Origin: Butyrivibrio fibrisolvens 16/4
GTDB lineage: Bacteria; Bacillota; Clostridia; Lachnospirales; Lachnospiraceae
Direction: 5' to 3'
Length of the DNA: 64,000 bases
NCBI GenBank assembly: GCA_000209815.1
Contig: FP929036.1
Span: forward strand, 1,137,110-1,201,109
Shown here: piece after piece, positions 12,001 to 19,391 of the stretch
Layout of the letters: every line of letters starts with the position of its first letter
Position numbering within the stretch: the stretch's first letter is position 1
Notes under the pieces: model-generated
Database searches by the model: none
Seen by the model: only the letters and a program-made list of their open reading frames with translations
What the model was told of the DNA's origin: nothing
Translations under genes and position numbers: made by a program

Positions 12001-13212
12001 AAGTACTATTGACAATTTAGATGTCGATCCTGTTAATATTGATTTAAGATACAATAATACGTCAATTTTGGACGAAACCTATGATTTCGCAAATGCGGTT
12101 GATAAATCTACTTTTGCATATCAGTTTATGAAATCAACTAAGGTGAAAAATGATGGACATAGCTTTATTTATTCTAATAGAACGAAGAGTGTCGCTGCGG
12201 ATGAACTTATAAAGTCTAAAGGCATTTTCTATTACAATACTGGAGCATTGAAGGCTGTGCCTGGCTACGACTTGTATGTTGATGAAAACAGTACAGAAAA
12301 AAGATTGCACGATTCGTTACCTTTGCTGATGTAGTCGCAGATATTTCTGGAAGAAAGGATGCTACAGCAGAATATACAATCAAGGCTTTGGCTGAAACAG
12401 ACACTATTAAGAGAAACGCAGAAGGTTTTGCAATGCCTAAGGCAAAATTAGCAGCTGGCATTGTAGTCACGGGTGGCGAGAGTAAGGTTCGCCTGGTATA
12501 TCCTAAGAAGGGAACCTCCATTACCTTAGGTGCAAATACTACCTATAACAATATTGAGTTTGTCCCAATTGAGGGTGATGGACGAATTACCTTTACAATG
12601 GGCAATTACCAATTAGATTTAGTAAATACTTCTGTTGAAAAGGGTATTGCCAAGATGACTGGAGGCGGCATTACAAAGGGCAGCATGGTAACCTTTAAGA
12701 ACACTGCTGAAGCAGGTACTATGACAGTCTTTGGAGATTTGAGTAGTGTTCAGAGTATTAAGCTTATTAATACAAATGTGAATGTGTATGGTAAGACAAA
12801 TGTAACTAACATTATTCAAGCGAATAATAACAGTGAGGTCGAAGAAACTGTATGCTTTACAGGTTCAGGCAAAACGACAGTTAAAAATAATAGGCTTAAG
12901 AGTGTAAAGTCAAACATAACTGTTGCTGGAAATATCACATCAGATACGAATGGTGATCTCAAACTGAGACTTGTCCAGGCAGTAACGGAAAACAAGAAGA
13001 CCATTTATAGGGATATATATGGTCCGGATAACAAATATTATACTGACAAATATACAAAGAATACTGGGTATATAGTGGCAAAGGCACCAAATGCAGAAAT
13101 TACAGATTGCAGTTATTATAAGGCCTCTGAGGATACAACCTATTATACCTACAAACTTTATAAATCTAATATCAAGGGGAAGAGAGAATATATTTGTCTG
13201 ATGTATAAATAA
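6088..13212 (+). CDS. Giant secreted repeat protein, about 2,376 residues, split by frameshifts
   Basis: One gene broken into seven open segments. ATG 6088 follows AGGGGGC. Adding one A to the A7 run after it gives a signal peptide (MIKKITALILSILLTLF) ending near VQAA. Residues of about 20-150 are an acidic Pro/Glu/Gln-rich linker with repeated EPVQEPE units. The rest is Asn/Thr/Val-rich beta-strand sequence with six repeats of about 300 residues. Frames are rejoined by one added base in A-runs near 6099, 6645, 7970, 9855, 10465 and 12305. An in-frame TAA at 7124-7126 needs three bases added nearby (one T, two A). The corrected length is a whole number of codons. No LPxTG or C-terminal membrane helix is visible. 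Function unknown; a beta-helix adhesin or matrix protein is an inference. A TATAAT at 6042-6047 may be its -10. Confidence 0.7.
7600..13140 (+). repeat. Six diverged protein-coding repeats of roughly 0.8-1.0 kb
   Basis: Each copy opens with a helix-like segment and is followed by a Pro-containing strand motif. The openers are SWKQVRAFMDAHTDASSF (about 7607), NWTQVVSAINLLNNKNA (8424), TLKEAFNFIDSIATKS (9427), SLADAVYDINKIKNKQG (10432), KYADVIKEIDTRKSSTT (11395) and TFADVVADISGRKDATA (12325). Strand motifs include LTMPTKAKKITISG, LTLPNANAALFVQI, YTLPAKKNAASVLIKG and FAMPKAKLAAGIVVTG. Some copies end in a short YWNTGMLATTPGYTLY-like unit. The copies are recognisable at protein level only. Confidence 0.75.
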
Positions 13213-13232
13213 AGAAAAATTCCAATAAAAAT

Positions 13233-13262
13233 GGAGGGCTGTAAAAGCCCTCCGTTTTTGTT
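13233..13262. terminator. Bidirectional terminator between the giant gene and the PTS gene
   Basis: Stem GGAGGGCT / AGCCCTCC with a 5-nt loop. It is followed by five T on the plus strand and preceded by an A-run that gives a U-tract on the minus strand. It sits between two convergent genes. Confidence 0.88.
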
Positions 13263-14348
13263 TTAGTCTAATTTCATATCTCCACGCTTTACCCAGCCAA
13301 GCTTCATAGCGAAGTTGTTGAACAGTGGGCAAAGTACAGCTGGAAGTACGAAGCAGATAAGGATAAGTCCTACCCAGTCCATTGTGGTGATGGCTGACTT
13401 TGTGCCAGCGGTTACATCATTTACCCAGCCAGTGTAGACACCAATTTGGCCTACGAGACCGCAGGTACCCATTCCTGAAGAAACAGCAGCACCGTTCATT
13501 TCCATCTTAAAAATACAGGTGGCGATAGGGCCTGTGATTGCAGAGCAAAGGATTGGTGCAAACCAGATGCGAGGATTCTTGATGATGTTTGGCATCTGAA
13601 GCATTGATGTACCGATACCCTGTGAAACAAGTCCACCCCATTTGTTTTCCCTAAAGCTCATTACTGCAAATCCCACCATCTGTGCACAGCAACCTGCAAC
13701 TGCAGCACCACCAGCAAGACCTGTAAGTGAAAGGGCAGCACATATTGCAGCAGATGAAATAGGAAGAGTAAGTGCGATTCCTACGATAACTGATACAAGA
13801 ATACCCATAATAAATGGCTGCTTGGTAGTAGCCCACATAATAAGTGTTCCTACTGAGCTGGCTGCCTTACCAAGGGCTGGAGCCCACCAGGCAGAAAGGG
13901 CAATACCTACTGCAATAGTAACAAGTGGTGTAACAAGGATGTCGACCTTTGTTTCCTTTGATATAGCCTTTCCACATTCAGCAGCAAGGATTGCAATAAA
14001 TAGTACGGCAAGTGGTCCACCTGCTCCACCGAGAGCATTTGCTGCAAAACCAACAGAAATAAGTGAAAACAGTACAAGTGGAGGTGCCTGAAGGGCATAG
14101 CCAATAGCAACTGCCATAGCGGGACCGCTCATAGCAACAGCAAGACCACCTACTGTATATTCAATTCCACCGACTGTAGCCACTGGTGTAGTAAGCATAG
14201 CAATGTGGAATTGTGCTCCTATTGTATTAATGATGGTACCAATGAGAAGGGAGCAGAAAAGACCCTGTGCCATAGCACCAAGCGCGTCAATAAGATAACG
14301 CTTCACCGAAATTTCGATGTTCTTTCTTTTAAAAACTTTTTCATACAT
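13263..14348 (-). CDS. PTS sugar transporter subunit IIC (PTS_EIIC_2 family)
   Basis: 361-residue polytopic membrane protein with about nine or ten hydrophobic segments, rich in Gly and Ala. Diagnostic stretches are GGIEYTVGGLAVAMSGPAMA, ANALGGAGGPLAVLFIA and QMPNIIKNPRIWFAPIL, typical of the orphan EIIC family PF13303. It should be the membrane channel of a phosphotransferase-type uptake system. The start follows AGGAGA by a few bases. No EIIA or EIIB gene is nearby, which is common for this family, and the substrate is not predictable. A promoter and palindrome lie upstream (see 14387-14454). Confidence 0.85.
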   Translation of the reverse strand: MYEKVFKRKNIEISVKRYLIDALGAMAQGLFCSLLIGTIINTIGAQFHIAMLTTPVATVGGIEYTVGGLAVAMSGPAMAVAIGYALQAPPLVLFSLISVGFAANALGGAGGPLAVLFIAILAAECGKAISKETKVDILVTPLVTIAVGIALSAWWAPALGKAASSVGTLIMWATTKQPFIMGILVSVIVGIALTLPISSAAICAALSLTGLAGGAAVAGCCAQMVGFAVMSFRENKWGGLVSQGIGTSMLQMPNIIKNPRIWFAPILCSAITGPIATCIFKMEMNGAAVSSGMGTCGLVGQIGVYTGWVNDVTAGTKSAITTMDWVGLILICFVLPAVLCPLFNNFAMKLGWVKRGDMKLD

Positions 14349-14386
14349 TCTCCTAAAAATGGTTATTCATTAAAATATTGAGAATT

Positions 14387-14454
14387 CTTGGGAGACAGCT
14401 GTATCTCAAGATTAAACTCCTATTAATTTTATACAATCCAAAGACACCTTGCAA
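14387..14454 (-). promoter_or_regulatory. Promoter and operator-like palindrome upstream of the PTS gene
   Basis: On the minus strand, -35 TTGCAA (14449-14454) and -10 TAAAAT (14426-14431) are 17 bases apart. Downstream lies a 24-bp near-perfect palindrome (14387-14410) centred on CAGCTG with arms CTTGGGAGA / TATCTCAAG. Its position just after the start site fits a repressor operator or an untranslated-leader hairpin. Confidence 0.55.
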
Positions 14455-14481
14455 TGATATAAATTGTACTAGAGCCTAACA

Positions 14482-14608
14482 TTGACAAACTATCATAGAG
14501 ATTATATTATTGTATTAGAAAAGAGCGCTCGCCCAAAGGTGGGTTAGCTCCCTAGGATGAACAATAGCCTAACCTAGACTGGCCAAAGTACAAGGTTAGG
14601 CTATTTTT
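14482..14608 (+). ncRNA. Candidate antisense (antitoxin) RNA with a consensus promoter
   Basis: A very good promoter (TTGACA 14482-14487, 17-base spacer, TATTAT 14505-14510) points at a stretch with no reading frame. It ends about 90 bases later at a strong terminator hairpin (14563-14608). The RNA runs towards the toxin gene on the other strand and overlaps its 3' end, as in the txpA/ratA and par (fst) type I systems. Transcription has not been shown. The role is inferred from the layout. Confidence 0.6.
14563..14608. terminator. 13-bp perfect hairpin shared by the toxin and antisense RNA ends
   Basis: Perfect inverted repeat AATAGCCTAACCT / AGGTTAGGCTATT with a 17-nt loop and a T-tract on the plus strand. 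On the minus strand it follows the toxin stop codon directly, but the U-tract there is weak. Both RNAs would carry this hairpin, giving a complementary 3' overlap. Confidence 0.8.
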
Positions 14609-14702
14609 ATTTTCGCTTATTATTCCTATCGATGTAGGTAAGCAATGCAAGCAGGAATGAACCTGCAAGGAACAACAAAGATAAAACTTCATAAGTATCC
14701 AT
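14607..14702 (-). CDS. Holin-like small toxin (Hol-Tox / TxpA / Fst type), 31 residues
   Basis: The 31-residue protein starts MDTYEVLSLLFLAG, continues with a hydrophobic helix ending LLALLTYI, and closes with DRNNKRK. The order Met-x-x-Tyr-Glu, one membrane helix with a Thr-Tyr-Ile end, and a short basic tail is that of the putative holin-like toxin family (PF16935) found in Firmicutes type I toxin-antitoxin loci. The start has an exceptionally strong Shine-Dalgarno (GGGGAGGTGG, five bases before ATG), as in known members. The minus-strand leader upstream (to about 14800) is AT-rich, and I could not fix a promoter. Expected action is insertion into the membrane. It is too short for routine gene calls. 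Confidence 0.72.
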   Translation of the reverse strand: MDTYEVLSLLFLAGSFLLALLTYIDRNNKRK

Positions 14703-15058
14703 TGCACCACCTCCCCTTTTAGTATGTATAGCGTATAACTAGTAACTAAACTAGGGAGATTAACCGCACCTTGAAACACGAGTGCTCAATAAAAACTATA
14801 CTATAAATAAAGAAAATAAACCATTGGTATATCGAACAAAATATCGAACATTGCCTTTTTATGCTTGTTGAATATGCTGATTTAGGAAATGGAAATGTAA
14901 TAGGCGTCTCTCAAATGTGAGGATACGCAAAAGTGGGACACCATATTTCCACTTTTGCAAGACTAAATTCCTACGTCATTTACAGCAAGGGGCAAGCCCC
15001 TAACACCCCAATAAAAAAGACAGGACCCTCAGTCCTGCCTCGAATCGATACAAACAAT
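14703..15058. other. Gap with an isolated hairpin and a minus-strand terminator
   Basis: No gene seen. It contains the toxin leader, a perfect 10-bp hairpin (GCAAAAGTGG / CCACTTTTGC, 14927-14958, no T-tract), a small GGGGCAAGCCCC stem near 14989-15000, and a minus-strand terminator at 15013-15040. Confidence 0.6.
15013..15040 (-). terminator. Terminator of the zinc-ribbon protein gene
   Basis: Read on the minus strand, a CAGGACTGAGGGTCCTG stem-loop is followed by TTTTTT, about 20 bases after the stop codon at 15059. Confidence 0.75.
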
Positions 15059-15492
15059 TTAATAATATGCACTTCCAATAGAATCGAATAGATTCCCAGA
15101 AAACATAAGGATTAATTCACCTACCATCATAACTATAAGAATATGTGCTATTATCAAAATTATGCTTATTACCAATGCCACCTTTGAAATGGTTTTTGCT
15201 TCTTTATCACAAGAAGTACGGGTATTTAATACAATTATAGATATCACTATGGCTGCTATTTCTGCAAATACTCCACCCACAATAATACTGCAAATAGATA
15301 ATCCCAAAGCTATAAAGCTTAATATTTTGTTAGTGGACATCCCATTGTTTTCTTGATGTAGGTTTTCATTATTTTTTTCTGGTATTGATATTCGTATCCA
15401 GAATATGAACTTGCTTCCTGCTTAGCTCCACACTTTGAGCAATAAACGGCAGCATCATCAAGTACAGCTCCGCAAATTTTACAATAAGCCAT
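15059..15492 (-). CDS. Zinc-ribbon membrane protein, frameshifted
   Basis: The N-terminus is a zinc ribbon (MAYCKICGAVLDDAA, then YCSKCGAK), followed by a Ser/Tyr/Gln linker and two or three hydrophobic segments (ILSFIALGLSICSIIVGG, ALVISIILIIAHILIVMMVG). This layout is common in small Firmicutes zinc_ribbon_2 plus DUF4190-like membrane proteins of unknown role. The start is ATG 15492, preceded by GGGAGGTAC. As written the frame breaks in an A7 run near 15371-15377. One more A joins QYQKK to NNENLHQENNG and gives 144 residues. Confidence 0.75.
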
Positions 15493-15743
15493 TATTTGTA
15501 CCTCCCGCAAAACCTAGTACTAATAACTATATACAAATGTTAACAATAAAATGTGTTATTTTTATTGTCGTTTATTAAAGATTATTCTATCCATCATAAT
15601 TGTTCAGACTATCTAGATTTTTCCCCTTGGGCGTGAAATAATCATTTAAATACTAGAAATTAGCAAGTTTTATATAGTTGTAGAGATATTTACGATGATA
15701 TAATTTTATTAATGTATTTTATGTTAATTGGGAGGATATAAAT
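15493..15743. other. Intergenic region between divergent genes
   Basis: About 250 AT-rich bases holding the upstream regions of both neighbours. No strong promoter match beyond AT-rich hexamers and no RNA structure that I can support. Confidence 0.4.
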
Positions 15744-17038
15744 ATGTCAGACATCACTCTAAACAATTCGTCTTATAATTCAGAAAATGAACCTTCTGGT
15801 AATAAATCTCCAGAATACAATGTTCCACCTCTTTTAAAACTTCTTCACTACATATTTACTTTTGTACCTATAGAGCAAGGATTCTTTTTTGAACGTCCTA
15901 TAAAAAGCAAACTTAAAAAATCCATACTCAATTTACTATTGAAAAAGAATTCACATCTAATGATGGTAGAATTACAAAACATGATAACTACAACAATATA
16001 CTGAATTTATGTGTTTTTATATTCGCTACATTATTTTTTGGTTAATATACCAATGGCAAAAAGATTATCTTAATCCTTATACTATTTCCTTCAAATGGTA
16101 CAACTTTGTTTCCATATTATGTATATTAGGTGCACTTTACGTCTGGATTTATGCATATCTTAAAAATATGCAAAATTATGAAGAAATGAAATCTATATTT
16201 GTGGAGTCTGACACTTACCAAAAAATATCCTACTTACATTGAAAAACTTATTTTACCTTTCCCTTTTATTGCTCATTGTAATATTGTTGATATCCTTATT
16301 AAAACTGTCATTGAAGTAATTTGGATTATAATTGCTAGGTCTCTGTTTATAGCCTGTACTTCCATACATATTTTTACAAATGGTATTGGACCAAGAAATA
16401 CTCTTGAAAATAAAATCCATATTTTCGGCTGTGTATTGATTGTAGCTGGAATGACATTAAATTTTTTCTCGTATTATGCGTCTTTAGTATACTGCTATAT
16501 CATAAGACTTATTTCTACATCAAACATAAAATGTGAGGATAAATATGTGAATCCGGCAAATTCAAGATATTTGAGGACTTTAATTAGGATTACTACACGT
16601 ATTTCTGTCAGTTTTCTAATTGTTTCAACACTTTACCTACTTGCATTCTCTTTCAGTTTAGTTCCGTTATTAATGAGAAAGTGCCTTACTTACACGAAAT
16701 ATTTACAACTTCATAATTATGGTATTCTGATAATTGGTATTACCCTATTATTATGTTTAATATCATATTTGATAGTTGCATTTCTTCCTAAAATATTTAT
16801 ATATAGACTATTTAATGAATGGAAAGATTATAGAATAAAAGATTTAGAATCAAATCTTGATAATGCGGATTTTAGAAATACTTTTTATATGAATGCTATC
16901 AATAAAGATATTTCTGACTTAATATCATTAAAACTTCCTATAGAAAAAAAGGAACTTGTTATTGGCATCATAACTATATTAATTAATGTCGCAGCTTTAA
17001 TTATTAATTTCGGAACATTAATTGTTTCACTTACATAA
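15744..17038 (+). CDS. Polytopic membrane protein of unknown function, four frameshifts
   Basis: The start has GGGAGGATATAAAT just upstream. As written the gene is three overlapping fragments. One base added to runs near 15914 (A), 16036 (T), 16220 (A) and 16315 (A) gives a continuous 432-residue protein. The N-terminal 80 residues are soluble and polar. About six hydrophobic segments follow (for example FYLSLLLLIVILLISLL, WIIIARSLFIAC and a C-terminal VIGIITILINVAALIINFG). No family recognised. The four-error model is supported by the whole-codon length and continuous membrane helices, but exact junctions are uncertain. Confidence 0.55.
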
Positions 17039-17085
17039 TTAATTATATAGTTGATTATCTCTATCGCTAGAAAGGAATCTTGAGT

Positions 17086-18129
17086 ATGAGCAAAAAACAT
17101 ACTTTCTTGCTGCTCGTAATACTGACGGCAATTTTTCTAACGGGATGCCATATCTTACCATATAGCAACTTGGAAATTAGGAAGTACCTATGGGATGAAT
17201 ATGGACTGTGGAGAGTAAAATTATCATGTGAGTCTGGAGAACAAGATGGTAGTCGTATCTGGACAGTAGTTGATAAGAAACGTGATACCACCTTCCATGT
17301 TTACGATAACTTATATTTTGACCTTACTATAGATAGATCATTGTATGATGATTATGAATTCGCTCTGATTATGAATAATAGGGATAAATTACTGGAAGGT
17401 TATGAAGATCAGTTTGAACTCATTGATAATTCCGACAACAGCTACTATCCAGTATTACTTCAGTTCCATTATAAGAATCTTGCAGATCTTCGGGCGCGTT
17501 GTAATGACTTGGAAGTTATTTACAAGCGGCTTAACAAATTGAATTCCCACGCTTCCATTACGTACACTGGTATACTTGATTTTCAACGGAGGGAACTTAT
17601 CAGCTCATTTTGCGACGAATATATATTGGATGATTTTGAAATTAGTTCCAAGATTCAATATTCTGATGACATAGCAGAAAAAATATACGAATATATAAAA
17701 CTATTTTATGTTTGGCAAGCATATAACTATCAATGGCCAGAATTACTTGCTGATGTAACAGAGGATGATATAACAAAGTTATTAAATGATGAGGACATGA
17801 TTTGTACCACCATTGTACATTCAGATGATTCGGAAGAACTTGTTCCTGGGGTTATTTCTTACAGTTACTGGGATCTTACATACGGAAATCTTTATCTTTT
17901 CCTAAAATATTGTGGTTTTGATGTTTCGGGGGATGCAACACATTATACTGTAATAGCTCCTTCTGGGATTGAGTATGAGTTCTCCTATGATTTTGTTGAT
18001 GATGAAGGTGCATATATATTGGCTAACGGTGAATTAACACGTTTAGATTCTTATGACTCTTACTATGTATCTACAGACGAGATTGAAGAATTCTTTGGAT
18101 ATAAGCTCTATGTAAGGAAATTATTATGA
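17086..18129 (+). CDS. Lipoprotein of unknown function
   Basis: ATG 17086 is chosen over the TTG at 17080 because AAAGGA lies nine bases upstream. The N-terminus MSKKHTFLLLVILTAIFLTG ends in a lipobox with Cys in LTGCH, so this is a membrane-anchored extracellular lipoprotein of 347 residues. The mature part is rich in Tyr, Asp and Glu. No known domain was recognised. It lies 48 bases after the membrane protein and may belong with it. Confidence 0.7.
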   Translation: MSKKHTFLLLVILTAIFLTGCHILPYSNLEIRKYLWDEYGLWRVKLSCESGEQDGSRIWTVVDKKRDTTFHVYDNLYFDLTIDRSLYDDYEFALIMNNRDKLLEGYEDQFELIDNSDNSYYPVLLQFHYKNLADLRARCNDLEVIYKRLNKLNSHASITYTGILDFQRRELISSFCDEYILDDFEISSKIQYSDDIAEKIYEYIKLFYVWQAYNYQWPELLADVTEDDITKLLNDEDMICTTIVHSDDSEELVPGVISYSYWDLTYGNLYLFLKYCGFDVSGDATHYTVIAPSGIEYEFSYDFVDDEGAYILANGELTRLDSYDSYYVSTDEIEEFFGYKLYVRKLL

Positions 18130-18381
18130 TTATCAAGAATGATTTTAGGGTCATTGCGTATTTTTAATTCGTTATTTCATTTACAAAAAACAACCCGAAC
18201 CGGGTGCTTTTTCTATATAAAATATAAGAGTTAGGTTCTATAAAATGTGCTCACTCTTTGCATATTTATAATATGAAAAGGAAAAATGTAAATTCCCAAA
18301 ATATGAGATCTGGCTGTTGGTTCAAAATTTGTTCACAAGACAAACACAACTTGAGATGTTATAATTAGCATAGTAAAAAGA
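18130..18381. other. AT-rich gap with a weak terminator
   Basis: Contains ACCCGAACCGGGT (18193-18205) followed by GCTTTTT, a short-stem terminator candidate for the lipoprotein gene. Nothing else supported before the flagellin promoter. Confidence 0.4.
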
Positions 18382-18407
18382 AAAGTTTGGCTAAATAATA
18401 ACGATGT
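18382..18407 (+). promoter_or_regulatory. Sigma-28-like flagellar promoter
   Basis: AAAGTTT (18382-18388), an 11-base spacer and AACGATGT (18400-18407) resemble the sigma-28/SigD consensus TAAAGTTT-N11-GCCGATAA. It lies 21 bases before the flagellin ATG. Confidence 0.55.
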
Positions 18408-18428
18408 AAAGATTGAGAGGTTTTTGGT

Positions 18429-19244
18429 ATGAGAATTCAATCTACATTAAATGCAGCACAGTTTAAAAACACAACAAATCATATGAATGTTACAGAGGCA
18501 AAGCATAAGAAGGCTGGTAAGGAGCTTGCATCTGGCAAGAAGATTAACACAGCAGCAGATGATGCAGCGGCTCTTTCTATTAGCAAGAAACTTATGAAGG
18601 AAGCTTCTTCACTTAAGGCAGGCAGCAACAATATTTCTTATGGTATTGATGCTACAAGAATAGCTGACAGTGCATTGGCAAATGTTACAGATTCACTTGG
18701 AGATATTCAGCAGAACACAGTTCGCGCTATGAATGGTCTTTATTCTGAGAGTGACAGAAACATTTTACAGAATGCCAATAAGCAGTCAGTAGAAACAATC
18801 AATACAACAATTAATCAGGCTAAATATAACGAAAAGAACTTACTGGATGGCACTACTGGTGATATAAATATCTACACAGGTGCAGGCAGTTCTACTATCA
18901 AGGAAGCTGATGCAAAGGCAGCAATGGCTGAATTAGAGAATTTTGATATTTCAGGAAATCCAGATAGCATTTCAACAGATGCATTAGATAAGGCATACTC
19001 ATCAATCAATTCTATGAGAAGTAAGATTGGTGCAGAGGAAAACGGACTTTCAGCAGCCTTTGATGCTAACAATATTACAGAAATGAATCTTACAGCAGCT
19101 CAATCTAGAAAAGAAGATACTGAGTACAATGATGCAGTATCAAGATACAAGGCAAGTGGCGTTGTTGGTGCGGCTCAAAATATGGCCTTGAAGAACCAGA
19201 TGAACAGCCAGGAAAACCTTGTAAACAAGCTATTTCAAGCATAA
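18429..19244 (+). CDS. Short flagellin-like protein
   Basis: 271 residues with the conserved flagellin N-terminal helix (LASGKKINTAADDAAALSI, ISYGIDATRIADSALANV) and C-terminal helix (SINSMRSKIGAEENGLSAA, then a final NSQENLVNKLFQA). The variable middle is only a few dozen residues. It should be secreted by the flagellar export system and join the filament or a hook-filament junction. The N-terminus (MRIQSTLNAAQFKNTT) is diverged from the usual MxINxN start, so it may be a specialised paralogue. No other flagellar gene is in the window. RBS GAGAGG. A terminator follows. Confidence 0.85.
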   Translation: MRIQSTLNAAQFKNTTNHMNVTEAKHKKAGKELASGKKINTAADDAAALSISKKLMKEASSLKAGSNNISYGIDATRIADSALANVTDSLGDIQQNTVRAMNGLYSESDRNILQNANKQSVETINTTINQAKYNEKNLLDGTTGDINIYTGAGSSTIKEADAKAAMAELENFDISGNPDSISTDALDKAYSSINSMRSKIGAEENGLSAAFDANNITEMNLTAAQSRKEDTEYNDAVSRYKASGVVGAAQNMALKNQMNSQENLVNKLFQA

Positions 19245-19270
19245 AATCTAAATTTAATATTTTATATAAA

Positions 19271-19299
19271 GCCTCAGAGTATAAGCTCTGGGGCTTTTT
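19271..19299 (+). terminator. Terminator of the flagellin gene
   Basis: Stem GCCTCAGAG / CTCTGGGGC with a 6-nt loop followed by TTTTT. Confidence 0.85.
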
Positions 19300-19391
19300 C
19301 TACGCAGGAAACTAATTAATCATTTTTAGTGTCATTTAAAACGTTATGTGATATAATGGTCGAGTGATATTTTTTGAGGGAGGATAAGTAA

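Noticed and set aside
1581-12334. Programmed ribosomal frameshifting or recoding as an explanation of the broken frames
   Set aside because: The breaks are at many plain A, T, C or G runs without slippery heptamers plus downstream structures common to all, and occur in unrelated gene families. Under-called homopolymers explain all of them.
14552-14779. A 75-codon minus-strand frame overlapping the holin-like toxin
   Set aside because: Different frame from the toxin, no ribosome-binding site at its start, and it reads through the terminator hairpin. The 31-residue frame has the strong start and family pattern.
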